From: Planococcus citri
Lineage: Eukaryota; Arthropoda; Insecta; Hemiptera; Pseudococcidae
Reading direction: 5' to 3'
DNA: 64,000 nucleotides
Assembly (NCBI RefSeq): GCF_950023065.1
Contig: NC_088679.1
Coordinates: forward strand, 76,136,001 to 76,200,000
Below the pieces are notes generated by a model, which saw nothing but the letters and a program-made list of their open reading frames with translations, searched no databases and had not been told where the DNA came from. This document shows positions 40,701 to 50,300 of the stretch, piece after piece. The translations under genes were made by a program, and so were the position numbers. Position 1 is the first letter of the stretch, and every line of letters begins with the position of its first letter.

Positions 40701-41848
40701 TTAATCTCTCGGTTAGAGGAGTTGAATTCGACGATGTTGACGTTGATTTGTTTTCTGATTTTAGTGCGATGTTTGCGAAGCCTCGTTTCCTGACAACATC
40801 GTGCTGGCTGATCATAAAGCGAACGCTGGTCATTATAAATGTGTATTGAATCCCGATTGCGCTGCTTTGGTGTTCGCTTCGATGACCGAATTATCCGGAC
40901 ATCAGCAGAATGCTCATGGTGTCATGCCTCAGTCACCGGTTCAGCAGTTAGCTCATCAAGTAAATTCAGTTCTGAATTCGTTTCTGAGAAGAAACTGTCG
41001 TCGAAACGCGTCTTTTCTAATTGTCTTAATTTTCAGGTACAATCTTTACCTTATCAAATGGATCAACCGCTGAATAGTAACTACGCTCCGATGCAACAAT
41101 ACCCACCTCAAAGAGGTCAGCCAGCAGCCCGTCCAATGGTTCCACAAGTGTATCCCGGTCAACAGAACAACATGCCTCAAATCAGAGGATATTCTATCGC
41201 TAATCAACAACCGAGATTACAAATCGGTAGCTTATATTTGATTACCTTGTATTGAAAGTAGTAAATCAATATTAGGAGGAATATGGTTCACAGGATGCGA
41301 TTTCTGATTTACAGGATCAGTCAGAGGAAATGTTCCTAGCATGGCTCAGCCACCCAATCTGAAACGACCTGCAGTCCCTCCTCCTCCTCAACCTCGAATC
41401 ACTCCTACTAAAAGATCGCGACCTGATTTTATAAGGTGAGTTATTCATCTGCGAAAACCATCCATTTTTCGAGCACAGATGCAATAATTATTTTTTTTTA
41501 TGCAGAAATGGCGATACCGATTGTAAAGTTGTCTCGGTTCAGAAACCCGATAATACCGATGACGTTGTCGCTCAGTTATCGAAATCGATTACAATTACGG
41601 CTCGCCAAGATACCAGAAAGAAAAATGATACCACTGCTGTTACGAATATGCTTGCTAATAGAGGAATAACTGTCAGTTCGGTAAGATTTACTACAAAATT
41701 AATCGAATAATCGAATTTTTTGGTATTTATTTCGGCTTGATTTCTTCAGGTGCCAGCGAAACAAAATCAAAATAATAGCGCAGTTCAAATGCTCAATTTA
41801 AATTCAGCTGTATCGTTGATTCCTACTAACAACGCGAATAATAGACAG
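6604..41848 (+). CDS. Acidic nuclear protein with two C2H2-type zinc fingers (possibly MEP-1-like)
   Basis: Coding exons: 6604-6670, 8716-8832, 39431-39517, 39593-39696, 39779-40112, 40199-40689, 40765-40959, 41037-41226, 41315-41435, 41506-41680, 41750-41848. All introns are GT/AG and every phase matches, giving 660 codons from MQTEDDFGTP. Residues 23-230 are rich in Asp/Glu/Asn/Ser and carry two KKEP motifs; FIKKEQ later resembles a sumoylation site. One finger is C-x2-C-x12-H-x5-H from residue 401 (CDVC) and the next is C-x5-C-x13-H-x4-H to about 451. A Gln/Pro-rich stretch and a basic TPTKRSRPDF motif follow. The last exon either splices onward at CAG/GTTAGT to an exon not found here, or reads 11 more codons to TAA at 41882. 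Acidic N-terminus, KKEP motifs and atypical fingers recall insect MEP-1 (Mi-2-associated), but that identity is tentative. An upstream noncoding exon is likely, since the ATG exon begins with an acceptor at 6598. Confidence 0.82.
9290..11400. repeat. Degenerate tandem array, ~180-260 bp unit
   Basis: About ten imperfect copies of a unit share the order AAATTCTGAATATTTT, then AATTTTTGAAACTGATTTTGAGTAA, then ACAAAAAGTGA, then GAAAGAAGTAACAAAG. Anchors occur near 9310, 9490, 9755, 10085, 10275, 10505, 10745, 10925, 11115 and 11280. Copies have diverged by indels and homopolymers. It ends before the 3' end of the MADF-BESS gene. No coding potential is seen. Confidence 0.6.
11500..11942 (-). other. 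Probable 3'UTR of the MADF-BESS gene
   Basis: This stretch follows the TGA at 11943 on the minus strand and is less repetitive than the array beyond it. I found no perfect AATAAA on the minus strand close to the stop, so the cleavage site is not placed. Confidence 0.3.
11943..13382 (-). CDS. MADF-BESS domain transcriptional regulator
   Basis: Four coding exons on the minus strand: 13382-13208, 12945-12789, 12667-12298 and 12206-11943 (TGA). All are GT/AG with matching phases, giving 321 aa. Residues 17-110 form a MADF domain: DKILINEVRKYPFIYD, YKDMKLKEETWNAIG, then NRWRNLRDRYVREKK and WPYLEDMSFLWD across the exon 1/2 junction. A Ser/Asn-rich linker follows. The C-terminus is a BESS motif (DEDELFCLSVAASLKRF, then KAATKIKIQQILYDAEF). 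Known MADF-BESS proteins bind DNA through MADF and partner proteins through BESS, acting in the nucleus as activators or repressors; the target here is unknown. The start is the first in-frame ATG after an acceptor-like TTTCAG, so exon 1 probably begins at 13476 with 94 noncoding bases. The gene lies antisense within intron 2 of the zinc-finger gene. Confidence 0.93.
13500..14150. other. Intron sequence without visible features
   Basis: AT-rich sequence between the MADF-BESS start and the next tandem array. One purine-rich patch (GGGGAGGGGAGGGGG, about 13636-13650) is present. No gene is seen. Confidence 0.4.
14200..15880. repeat. Tandem array, ~500-bp unit with a half-unit repeat
   Basis: TTCTCACCCAACTCCTTCCA recurs at about 14635, 15124 and 15632, and the related GAAAAATTCTCACC recurs at about 14847, 15352 and 15798. 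The intervening blocks (CCACTTGCTCTCTTAAGCAT, AAAGTTCACTGCTAAAGATC, ACTCAAATTTTGAAATTTCC) keep the same order. This gives a period near 500 bp with an internal period near 220-240 bp. Phe/Lys-rich short frames across it come from the repeat. Confidence 0.7.
15900..17840. repeat. Two further duplicated blocks, including a ~650-bp direct duplication
   Basis: CTTTGATTGAAACATT with CAGCAGAAAGTCCTGCCTTT recurs near 15985, 16250 and 16520. A longer duplication has copies at about 16560-17180 and 17220-17840. Both contain GAGACGTTGC-GGATC, TTTTCAAGGCACATA, TTTTGCCAAAATCGAGAACT and AATCGTGGATAGGTTTT in the same order. Poly-C tracts near 17070 interrupt one copy. Confidence 0.7.
18050..18250. other. 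Isolated coding-like patch, unidentified
   Basis: A 200-bp island of balanced composition sits in AT-rich DNA and is open on both strands (minus-strand frame 18064-18249). It carries no recognised motif and no convincing flanking splice sites. It could be a decayed transposon gene fragment. Confidence 0.2.
18820..19900 (-). promoter_or_regulatory. Promoter-like island with candidate 5'UTR exon for the MADF-BESS gene
   Basis: Composition is clearly less AT-rich and CpG-containing, especially 19440-19690. On the minus strand a consensus donor (AAG/GTAAG) ends a possible exon at 19136, and another donor-like string lies at about 19327. Either could splice to the acceptor at 13477 that precedes the MADF-BESS start codon. 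The short open frames here have no family resemblance. The assignment is inferred. Confidence 0.3.
19900..20880. other. Intron sequence, no gene seen
   Basis: Mixed-complexity DNA up to about 20330, then AT-rich DNA with a C run near 20424. No supported feature. Confidence 0.4.
20891..21474. repeat. Direct tandem duplication, 290-bp unit
   Basis: TTTCTGGCCACAATTTTATT occurs at 20891 and again at 21181. The following sequence (ACATCAAAAATTAAAATTGT, GAAAATGTCAACGTTGGATT, CCCCCAGGGGGGG, GAGGAGATCGCCAATTTATA) is nearly identical in both copies. Differences are mostly homopolymer lengths, which suggests a recent duplication. Confidence 0.88.
21480..22780. other. Intron sequence, no gene seen
   Basis: AT-rich DNA with a G-rich run near 22055-22075. 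Short frames are Phe/Lys-rich and show no family signature. Confidence 0.4.
22800..22990. repeat. Diverged relative of the 54477-56306 foldback element
   Basis: The order GACTCTGGAGG, AAATAGGGC, TTTCAGCTTTCCAGGTCAA, TTTGTTAAAATTTTGATTTT and CATCTAAATTTTC parallels 55880-56030 of the foldback element. It appears to be an old fragment of the same family. Confidence 0.4.
24848..25330. repeat. ~190-bp direct repeats at the inner edge of the inverted-repeat element
   Basis: Copies start near 24848, 25040 and 25229. They share the order GCGC-TC--AG-AA--TTAC, ATAGAGAATTT-ATCAGCTTT, CCAACGGTATGTTTGT and ATGAAAACAAGC-AACCT. An inverted copy of part of the unit lies at about 25430-25512. Confidence 0.75.
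25545..25645. repeat. 18-bp minisatellite (AAGGTGAGCATTTGCGCG)
   Basis: Four clear consecutive copies of AAGGTGAGCATTTGCGCG alternate between GCGCAAGG and GCGAAAGG variants. Degraded copies lie on each side. The unit is GC-rich in AT-rich DNA. Confidence 0.9.
27750..28230. repeat. Imperfect palindrome (~480 bp)
   Basis: CCAACCTGTTTTGGGAAAAA (27794-27813) is matched by TTTTTCCCAAAACAGGTTGG (about 28170-28189). Flanking TCGAAAAAAATCGTGGTTTT pairs with the AACCATAATTTTTTCGAAAA side, and an inner pair surrounds CCAATTTTTTGACCATTATT. The arms are diverged, so this looks like an old foldback element. Confidence 0.65.
28480..29210. promoter_or_regulatory. GC-richer promoter-like island 2
   Basis: This CpG-containing, non-repetitive island contains TATATA at 28816-28821 followed by ACCGCCGCC, a layout that could be a core promoter on the plus strand. 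The open frames here match no family I recognise. It may be an alternative promoter or enhancer of the host gene. The reading is inferred from composition only. Confidence 0.25.
29250..31330. other. Intron sequence, no gene seen
   Basis: AT-rich DNA with several C/T-rich runs and a (CCCT)n microsatellite at about 30823-30852. No exon-like segment is supported. Confidence 0.4.
31340..31560. repeat. Degenerate AAAGTCTCGCTTTT satellite, second site
   Basis: About six imperfect units of the GCCAAAAATTGC / AAAAGTCTCGCTTTTTTG type occur here, as at 1566-2150 and 36110-37900. Confidence 0.55.
32090..33240. repeat. Tandem array, ~281-bp unit, four copies
   Basis: ATTAGTGCTTTT recurs at about 32152, 32442, 32723 and 33003. 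Each copy continues through GAGGTTTAGATTTCAGAATG, TTTCTCATTTTCTCCAAG, a G run, CAAATTATTGACTTCTGTTT and GACCAAATTCAAGGTTTAGA. The two middle copies are the most alike. Each unit holds G runs of 7 or more at fixed positions. Confidence 0.88.
33600..35220. promoter_or_regulatory. GC-richer promoter-like island 3
   Basis: Balanced-composition DNA has CGTCGTCGTC tracts on both strands (33895-34015) and (CTATAC)n near 34060-34080. The Arg-rich frames are by-products of the CGN repeats. A patch at 34884-34980 resembles coding sequence but is closed by stops and lacks good splice sites. A regulatory island or alternative first exon is possible. Confidence 0.22.
35230..36100. other. Intron sequence, no gene seen
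   Basis: AT-rich DNA without repeats that I could define. No supported feature. Confidence 0.35.
36110..37900. repeat. Degenerate AAAGTCTCGCTTTT satellite, main array (~1.8 kb)
   Basis: Dozens of loose units of roughly 25-35 bp alternate GCCAAAAATTGCC with AAAAGTCTCGCTTTTTT. The order persists but sequence and spacing vary. A nearly exact tandem copy is embedded at 37499-37621. Confidence 0.6.
37499..37621. repeat. ~61-bp perfect tandem duplication
   Basis: AAAGATCATTCAAAAACCTC followed by GCTTAGGTACTCAATTGTT and AAAAAAGTATCGCTTTTT occurs twice in a row with almost no change, inside an otherwise decayed array. Confidence 0.85.
38100..38385 (-). pseudogene. Poly(A)-tailed retrocopy fragment (mRNA or LINE 3' end)
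   Basis: On the minus strand a 66-codon frame (38375-38175) of ordinary amino-acid composition ends in SLSWNVQ and TAA. An AATAAA overlaps that stop. About 50 bases later comes a long A run (T run at 38100-38123 on the plus strand). Stop, polyadenylation signal and A tail at this spacing are the signature of a reverse-transcribed, 5'-truncated transcript. The protein is not recognised. A true terminal exon is the alternative. Confidence 0.55.
38390..39430. other. 3' end of the giant intron, no gene seen
   Basis: AT-rich DNA leading to the acceptor TTTCCAG at 39424-39430. No repeats or exons are supported. Confidence 0.4.
39431..41848 (+). CDS. Main exon cluster of the zinc-finger gene (coding exons 3-11)
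   Basis: Nine exons with short introns (about 65-90 bp) follow the giant intron. The order is: linker exons 39431-39517 and 39593-39696; an acidic exon (39779-40112, 111 codons, with Asp/Glu runs such as LNDDDDL and DDEEE); a Ser/Thr/Ala-rich exon (40199-40689); the zinc-finger exon (40765-40959); a Gln/Pro-rich exon (41037-41226); a PPPPQPRITPTKRSR exon (41315-41435); and two exons ending in NMLANRGITVSS and LNLNSAVSLIPT (41506-41680, 41750-41848). The two fingers fall within a single phase-0 exon. GC content rises sharply relative to the introns. This is the best-supported coding stretch on the plus strand. Confidence 0.9.
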
Positions 41849-42076
41849 GTTAGTGTTGTTTTTGTTCGAAGAATTTGCATATAAATTATGATATTTGTCC
41901 GATGTAATTGAAAAAAATTGTACTTCTGATGTCATTTTTATGGCACTGATTTGGGATTCTACGTCTTCCCCTCCCCTTCCCTTCACCAGTCACATTCCCT
42001 TCGATAATCGAAGCGAAAAAGTGTTACCGAACGCTCCTGTTGAATAATCCGAGGTTATTTAAATAGTATATTTTAC

Positions 42077-45000
42077 TCATAAATGATTAGATTGCTTCGC
42101 AAATTTGTTTTTTAATCTATGCCAGAATTCCATTCGTTCGCCGTTCATTAGTTCGTCCTTAACTTCTAGATTTTCGTTGATAACTAAATGACTCGGGTGA
42201 TCTGCGGTTGTTGGTTTCCAATCAACTTCTAATCCATCGTAATTAGGGTTCCTGTCACGAATTTATCGCGTTGATCGAATTAAAAAAAATTTGTATTTCT
42301 GTCGAATTTACGAATATTAAACATCGGATTACTTACGAAGTTTTGGCAAATGAAGTGAAAACACCTGTTATTCGGTCGATGGTTAGTCGATCTTTCGGTT
42401 GTATATTGGCCATCGTTTTACCGGCGAATTCTTCGGCGTAATTCCAGTAACTGTAATCGGCAGCGTGAAATGCTCCTAAACGAAGATATAAGTTGGGAGG
42501 TGATTTTGGATATTTTTCTGTAATTTCGTTCAATGAATTGATCGAGGAATATTACCTTTTAACTCTTTTTCCAGTAGGTTTTCTACTTTAGCTTTCATCG
42601 TACATAATTTACCATCGTATAGAAAATTATACACGTAGACTGACGAAGGCAGATCGGCCGAGATCACATTAATTAAAGTATCGTACACGTCTGATAATGC
42701 AGCGTCCGTTATGATCTGAAAGAAAAATAATATTCGAGTTGTGTAATCGTTTCATATCTATTTGTGAAGTTTTCGACCTTGAATTTTTTGCTGTTTTGCC
42801 CCTTTTTTCAATTTCGTCATTTATCTCGATGATAAGAAAATTGTTGGTATTTTTCCCACGTGTAATCGTCGTTGGTTTATGAGGTTCTTAAGGGTCTTGT
42901 TTGGTCGTAAATACGACGATTTCCTATCGTAATTGCTAACTTTATGTGCAAATACCTACTCGTATTGCAAGTTCTTTTTCTTTTTTTTTCCTAATGAATT
43001 GCTGAAATTAAGGGACTTTATAATTGTTACAATAGCTGTTAAATATGCTCCTTAAAATAGGTACATATTTTAACCCTAGTAAATATGTTTAGAGAATATC
43101 TTATTCGATGTTTGTTTGGTTTCGTGGAAAAGAAAAAGGAAATGAAAAATATCTACAATGCTTCGAGCTTGCAAGTTGAATTATCGAAAAAATCGAAGAA
43201 AATGCAGTAAAATAAATTTATTCAAACTTTTACTTTTGATTACTTAAGGATCTTTGACCCGTGAATTATTTCGTTCAAGATTTTTCTTCCTGGCTCGTAT
43301 GTAATTTTGGGATTCCGTAAAAATAATCGTCATTTTTACTCAGCTTTTGCTTGGAAAGGAAGATTTTTTACCTCTTTGGTTCATTTTTGGAGTTTGTTGG
43401 TTTCTTGCCAAAATTACTCAAGAAGTCTTACTTTTCTAATGAGATTGTAAGAGTCTCGTTTTTCTCAACTTTTTATTCAAACTTTTTTATTTGAAATTTT
43501 TTTTTTTCAATTTCCTGAAAGTTTTACTTGTTTGAGTCGTAAAAAATGCTAGCTTTTCTTAATTGTTTAAACAAATTTCAATTTTTTTTCATTTTCTTTT
43601 TTCAGAATATTTAAAAAAAAATTGTTTTGTCCTCCATTTCTGTGTAAATGAAAAAATTTCGCTAATTCAATTTACTTTATCTCTTCCCTATCATCTTGTT
43701 TTCCAAAGAATTTCTGACAGAAGTCCTTACTGCTTTTTCCATTGTGTGTTTTTTTTTTGTTTGAAAATTATGCTATAAAACTTTATTAATTCCTTTCTTT
43801 CTGATTTTCTAATTTTTTTCTGCTTTCTAAAAATATAAAAATTTTTACCTGAAAAAATTCCACCGAATGAATACTAGTATTGATTCCAACTCAAAGTATC
43901 CCCCCCCCCTCTTTCTACCCGTAGAACCCTTGAGTGTATCAATTTTCTGCTCAAATCCTTTTTTACTAAAATTTCCAAAAAAAGTCATATTTTTTATGAA
44001 AAAAGAAAAAATTTTGAAATGAATTCTACCACCTCCTCCTTCCTTTCATGTTAAGTTGACAGATTTTTAAAAAATTTCCCATCAAAAGTCTCCTTTTTTC
44101 TGTTTTTAATCAAATTTTGAAATTCTCGTATGATTTTTTCTCATGGAATATTTACGTTATAAAATATTTTCCAGTTCTATGTGAAAATATAATGAAAATT
44201 TGGATATGTACCTAAGTATGTAGTGTATTGTAGTGTATTTATTCTGACTACACATAGATCGTCTCCCCTCCCCCTCCCCCAACAAATTTGAAACATTTGA
44301 TATTTTCTGTTGAAAGTCCTGCATTTTGTCAGAATTTTCAGAAGTCCTTTTTTTTTTTACCAAAATTGCTCTCAACTATTGATTTTTGCCTAAATTGTAA
44401 AGTTTTGTGTTTCCTAATTTTTTAATCAAACGTTAAAATTTTCCATTAATTTTATTTGATTTTCAGAATTTTTTTGTTTTTTATTTTTGCGTATCAGTTA
44501 TTCTGACCCAACTGACCTCACTCTTAAATTTCCTGCTGAAATTTAGTTTTGCCAAAATTGCCTGATTTTAAAATCTAACTTTGAAATTTGAAATTGTCCT
44601 TTTATTATCTTCGTCTTCAAGAGTTGAATCTTTTCTCAATTTAGTTTTCATCAATACTGTAAAAATTCTGACTTGAAAACAATGTAATTTTAATTATGAC
44701 CCCGAGGTCTCTCGACCCCCCCCCCCTTCCACCATTTGAACGTATTTCTTTAAATCTAATTTTGTAGCTCGTTTACATGATTGTAGTCTTGTCTACATCT
44801 TGACGAGGTAAAAGAGGGGGGGGTGGTTAAAAATTGAACTGTTTTGAGAATATCGAGTTCAAATCTAGACTGCCTCCTTCTCAATTTTTTTTTTTTTACT
44901 TCGTAAAAACCACGAAATTTTCTGTAATTTTATCAGTTTGGGCATTTCAGACTATCACAAAAAGGTGTAGATTGAATTTTTTTACGTAGAAAACTCATAA

Positions 45001-46875
45001 TTGTTGAAAAAAGAATCAAATTTTGTGAAAATGTAGACCGTTTGAATGGGCTCTACGAGGGGTCGTCGACGAAATAATGAAATTTCTACGTCAACTCTGC
45101 ACGATGAAAAATATTTCCAACGATAATTCACGCAGTGTACTCAATGCTTCGAACGTCAGAGGTCTGACCCTCGACCAGGCAACGAGACATGAGACATGAC
45201 CTATAAATATAACTTCAGCCTTAAAACTTTTAGCAGAAAATGATAATTGATAACATACGTCACACAACAGTGATTGCGGAGCGTTCTCTATTGGTTCACC
45301 ATCCAAATAGAAATTTTCTACTTCTCTTTGCACCAGTTTTAGCTCATCGTCGTTTAAAGCAGCTCCCCAACCCCAAGGATTCTGACGAATAGAGTTGTGG
45401 AAACTATCGCTTATGGATTTTTTGAAGGTTCCTGGAGAAAAACGTGTCGATAAAATAACATAATACGAATGAGTCTTATAGTATGTATTGGAAAGAACTC
45501 GTTGATTACACTTACGAAGCAGAGCGAGAGACATAGCAGCCTCTTTTTCGCAAAATCCAACTATTACTGGAACACGGTTCGTCGAAGGGATGAGTTTTCG
45601 AGGTGATATTTGCAGAGGAGAACTTTCTCCTGGTTCTGGAGTACACATAAATGGCGAAGCAGGATAAACTTGCAACGTACTCTGAAGACACAGAGCACAT
45701 GTTTTAGAAAAATACTTCCATAGCTGAAATAATTTAATATTGGGTACCTTACTCTGCTGAAAAAATGTTCGGGTCTGGCCATGGCCAATTGTTGGAATTC
45801 TATTGATCTGTAAAACGAGAGCAGTTTCTTGTTCTCTCCTGGTATACCATCGTATCCCATCATTTTGGCGATTTCATAAGCGGTCATGACGTGATCGTCT
45901 AAAAAAACTATAACTGGACCGAAGACGTACATGCCCATGAGAATGGCTTTATGGTATAAACCTGTTGATATGGTCAAGATTAAGTCGAATTTATCAAAAT
46001 TTATAGCGACTAGGGATTAAAAATGAAAATAATTTTTAGTACCCCTGCCCATAGGGGAAAGTAGCATGAAGTGTACGAGAGCTGATCCACTGCTGCTGCC
46101 CATCAATGTTATATTATCTGGATCGCCTCCGAAAACGCTGATGTTCTCTTTGATCCATTTTAGACTAAGAATAACGTCTTTTAGAGCTTGGTTTCCAGAA
46201 CAGACCTTCATATGCATGTTCAAGTATCCTGAAATCGAGAAATTGATGAATATTGCGACTGATCCGAGAAATGATTACGATGTTTTCGACTTATTTACGT
46301 ACCAAATACGTGTAATCGGAATCCAACGCAGACGTAAACGACGTCATGATGCATGATGAATTCTGGAGCACCGTAATACCAAGGATCTGGCGAACCGTGA
46401 AAGAACCCTCCTGGATGCAGATTTACCATGACAGGTTTTAAAGGAGTTTCCTTCGATGGCAGCTGTAAAACCATTGATCATCATGAAACATCAAATTGGA
46501 CAACTCAAAAAGTAGCTGGAATATTACCTGCGGCGTATAAATATTGTTGTATAAGCAATCTTCTGAACCAGTGAAATCCTTCGTCTGTAATGAGAATTGT
46601 GTACAGCCATCCTTTTGAACCGTCGCATCGAGAATATTGCTCCAGGGTTTCACTTTCACCGGATCCTGTGGGTTTGAGGAACTATTACAGCAGTTCTATT
46701 CAATTTAGCAATGGAAAGTTTTGACAATTACTTTGTAACGAGCCGAGCCAGCAGTCGATTGAGCGTAAGGTATTCCAAGAAAAGTATAATATTCTGCACC
46801 GGAGTAAGGAGTCTTGGCTTTAAATCCACGTACTTTGCCTTCTTTAACGGTGACGATCACTTTTTTTTCAGTCAT
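42077..46875 (-). CDS. Carboxylesterase, copy A (E4/alpha-esterase-like)
   Basis: Ten coding exons: 46875-46732, 46665-46528, 46462-46303, 46228-46043, 45961-45753, 45681-45516, 45431-45259, 42715-42556, 42475-42337, 42251-42077. All are GT/AG and in phase, giving 549 aa, the usual length of the family. It is an alpha/beta-hydrolase that should cleave carboxylic esters. Visible landmarks are FLGIPYAQ (33-40), SEDCLY, oxyanion-hole region LHPGGF (109-114, with Pro where most members have Gly), nucleophile elbow GSSSG (Ser193), acid GFCEKEA (Glu326) and GAFHAAD (His449). The triad is complete. The start MTEKKVIVTVKEG lacks a signal peptide, which suggests a cytosolic enzyme as in alpha-esterases. 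The end is ERMEFWHRLKNKFAK. Substrate is unknown; detoxification is plausible because this clade includes resistance esterases. Confidence 0.94.
42716..45258 (-). other. Intron 7 of esterase copy A
   Basis: This 2.5-kb AT-rich intron holds degenerate CAAAATTGCC / AAAAGTCCT repeats and C runs (43898, 44710). A block at about 44810-44890 (GAATATCGAGTTCAAATCTA) is also found in intron 7 of copy C (58360-58400). It therefore predates the duplication. Confidence 0.6.
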
Positions 46876-46990
46876 TATTGAGGATATTGTAAAATTTTCC
46901 GAAAAAATGGGCGAACAGAAAGGTACAAATTCGAACTAAACGCGTATTTTTAGTATTCGAACGTACATTTTATGTTCGGTATTACATTTT

Positions 46991-47040
46991 CCTCACGATA
47001 ATATCGTGCAGCTTTTCTACCTTTTTATCACGCTATTTAT
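46991..47040 (-). promoter_or_regulatory. Conserved upstream block of esterase copy A
   Basis: On the minus strand this reads ATAAATAGCGTGATAAAAAG, then GTAGAAAAGCTGC, then ACGATATTATCGTGAGG. The same block lies the same distance upstream of copy B (54127-54173), while nearby bases differ more. ATAAATAG is TATA-like and CGATATTATCG is a perfect inverted repeat. Promoter function is inferred from conservation and position. Confidence 0.4.
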
Positions 47041-47358
47041 CGGTTTTAACGTGTAAAACAATACACGCTCGTTGGTTTCCATCAATTTGCACGTTCTAGC
47101 TTCTTTTTTTTCAGTAGAGTTTTTGATAAGTATGGAAAAAGATTACAGGCAGGAAAGAGGTGGCCGAAGAAGGCTACCTCGAAACAATGTGAGCTTTGTA
47201 GGGCTACCTCAGGGTATACATTGTTAAATTGCCAGACTGCAGGTACATTTAAAAGGTGTCTCCCTTCCCTTCCCTGCTCCACCCTATAATTGCAGCTAAA
47301 TTGTGATACTGAACCGTGGTATTTAAATAATATATTGAATAGTAATGGAAAATTTTAC
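47041..47358. other. Copy A to copy B intergenic region
   Basis: About 320 bp, homologous to the sequence upstream of copy B (54174-54476): AAGTATGG-A-AGATTACAGG and CGAAACAATGTGA occur in both. It contains the empty site of the 54477-56306 element (GATACTGAACC). Confidence 0.6.
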
Positions 47359-50300
47359 TCATAAGTTATTAGTATGCTTCGCGAATTTGTTCTTGAGTTT
47401 ATGCCAGAATTCCATTCGTTCGCCGTTCAGTAGTTTGTCCTCAACTTGTAGAGATTCGTTGATAATTAAATGACTCGGGTGATCTGCGGTAGTTGGTTTC
47501 CAATCAACTTCTAATCCATCGTAGTTTGGGTTCCTGCCACGAATTTATCGCGTTGATCGAATTAAATCAGTGTTTCTGTCGAATGTCCTGATATTAAAGA
47601 TTCGACTACTTACGAAGTTTTAGCAAACGAAGTGAATAGACTCGTCATTCGGTCAATGGTTAATCGATCTTTCGGTTGTATATTGGCCATTGTTTTACCG
47701 GCGAATTCTGCGGCGTAATTCCAGTAACTGTAATCGGCAGCGTGAAATGCTCCTAGAGGAAAAAAGAGGTTGGGAGGTAATTTCGTATATTTTCCAATAA
47801 AATGCCAAATTTTTTCTTTCGTCGTCTTGGCTTTCAAATTGCGATGTTTCGTTAATATATAAATCAATCGAGAAATGTTACCTTTTAACTCTTTTTCTAA
47901 AAGATTTGCTAGTTTCGCTTTCATCGTGCATAATTTACCATCGTATAGAAAATTATAGACGTAGACTGACGAAGGTAGGTCTGCAGAGATCACATTGATC
48001 AAAGTATCATACACGTCGGATAATGCAATGTCTGTTATAATCTGAAACAAAATGACGTCAAATTAAAGTAGAGGTAGTGAAATTATTTGGCATCTCTTTG
48101 TAAAATTTTTGATCTTGGAAGATTTTTTTACCTCATTTTTTATTCGCCCAATTTCATTACATTAAGTAAAGAACTTTAAAGGTAAAAGTCAACTCAAAAA
48201 TTGAAATAATAAAACTACATATATTTCCGACATCCGTTTACTTGAACAAAATCTTGGGATGTCCACAGACATGAAAAAAGCGAAAAATTTGAATGTAGAA
48301 TTCTGCCTCGCTCACCCCTCCCCCCTTGAAAAATTTTAATTGTTTGAAAAACGCCCTGCTAAAGGTCCTGCTGAAGTCTAGGATTTTTTATTTTGAAATT
48401 TTGTTATAGACACCCTGAAAAAAAATAGTAAAACCGATCTGGTGAGGGGAGATGTTGACCTTGAAAATATTTTGGAAGGTCATGGTTTTTTTTTTGAAAG
48501 GAAGTGAAGAAGTAGTGAAAATATAGTGATTTTTGGTCTGCAAATTCCTGTAGACACCCTGACACCCTGTATTTGTTTGGTTTCGTCGAAAAGCGAATGG
48601 AAATAAAAACTATCGAAAAAAATGAACAAAAATGTAATGAGGGAAATAAATTTTAATTTAAATGATTCTGTCTCGATGTATTTGAACTGTATAACCTTTG
48701 ATCTGAAATTTTGTCCAAAGTTTTTTCTGACTTTTGTGTATTTCTAGAACTCAATAAATAGGTAATCATTTTTACTCAGTTTCTGTTTGAAAAGGAAGAT
48801 TTGTTATGTTTTACTTCTCCGATGGACACCGTAAGTGGCCAAATTTCATGCTAAAAGTCCTGCTTTTTATTTTGAAATTTACCCATCGTTAATTTTCAAG
48901 AGTCCTACAGGGTGTACACACTTCTGGAAAACCAGGAAAAGTCAGGGAATTTCGGCCGTCTGAAAAAGTCGGGGAATTTCAGAAGTTTTGAGAAATTTTC
49001 CCTCAAAAGTCAGGGAATTTTTTGGAAGTGTTCATTGGTAATTTTTAAAAATAATTCTAGTAGTTTTATTGTATATTTATTTTGGAGAAAATTTGGTTGA
49101 AAAAAGTAGTGGAAAAAATAATGAAAACGGAGTGATTTTTACAACAAAAAAAAAAACGTTAAATACGAGTACCTATACCATGTTTTTTTTTTATTTTCTA
49201 GAAATTATTCGAACCTGAAAAAATTTTATATTAAATTTTGACACTGACAAGGGAACCTCTCGAGGTGATTTGAACGGGACCGCGATTTTTGGAAAGAGCA
49301 TGTTCTAAAACCTTCAAATCCAAATTTTCAGCTGTCCAAGTTCATTTTTCGATTTTTGGCGAATTTTTGAAAATCCAAAATTGACTATTTTGGTGATTTA
49401 TGCTTTTTTTTTAAAAGTAAGTACGTACTTGATCAATAAAAATGTTCAAAATAAGTCCTAAAACTGATATTAACCCCCCCCCCCCCCAAATCCAAATTTC
49501 GCCATTTCCAGCCATTCTGGAGCCTTCAGCGCGATTTTTCAATTTCTCCAGAATTTTGAATTTGCTCCAGAAGGCGTGAATATGAAGTATGCGCAGCTAA
49601 AAATCGAGTTGTGTGTTATACTCGACCTGTTTAACGAATTTATCCACATTTGAGCCGATTCTGGAGCGGACACCTTAAGAGTGGTTTTTTGACCAGCTAT
49701 TTTCAAAATAAAAAATTCAAAAATCAAAAATTTCCCGTTTGCGAAAAAATTTTCGAAATTTGCGGGAATCGCAGTATTTCGTCATGAACAAACCCCCTGA
49801 GGCTGAATTTCGCCATTTCCAGCCTTTCTTGGATATTTTTATTGTGAAAAAAGCAGGTCAAAAACCCACTCTTGAGGTGTCCGCTCCAGAATCGGCTCAC
49901 ATGTGAATAAATTCGTTAAACAGTTCGAGTGTCACACACAACTCGATTTTTAGCTGCCCAACTTCACATTCACGCCTTCTGGAGCAAATTGAAGATTCTT
50001 TTTACATATGTATTACACAAAAAAACATCGTTTTTATACCTATCGTAATACTAATTTTTGAGAACTTTTGCCCTCGCGTCGATCGGGCTCGCTTGCTTTT
50101 TCCCCAGTGCTAAATTTTTCTTTAAAAAAAATCATCACTCGAATTTCCGAATTTTAAACCAAAATAAACTCCACGTTTTATTTTGAAAAGTTGGAAATTT
50201 TTTCACAAGAATCATCCAAATTTTGCATTAAATTTTTGCATATTTTTTAAAAATTTGTTATAGGCTATAGAAAAAACAGGGTGTCTACAGGACGAAAAAA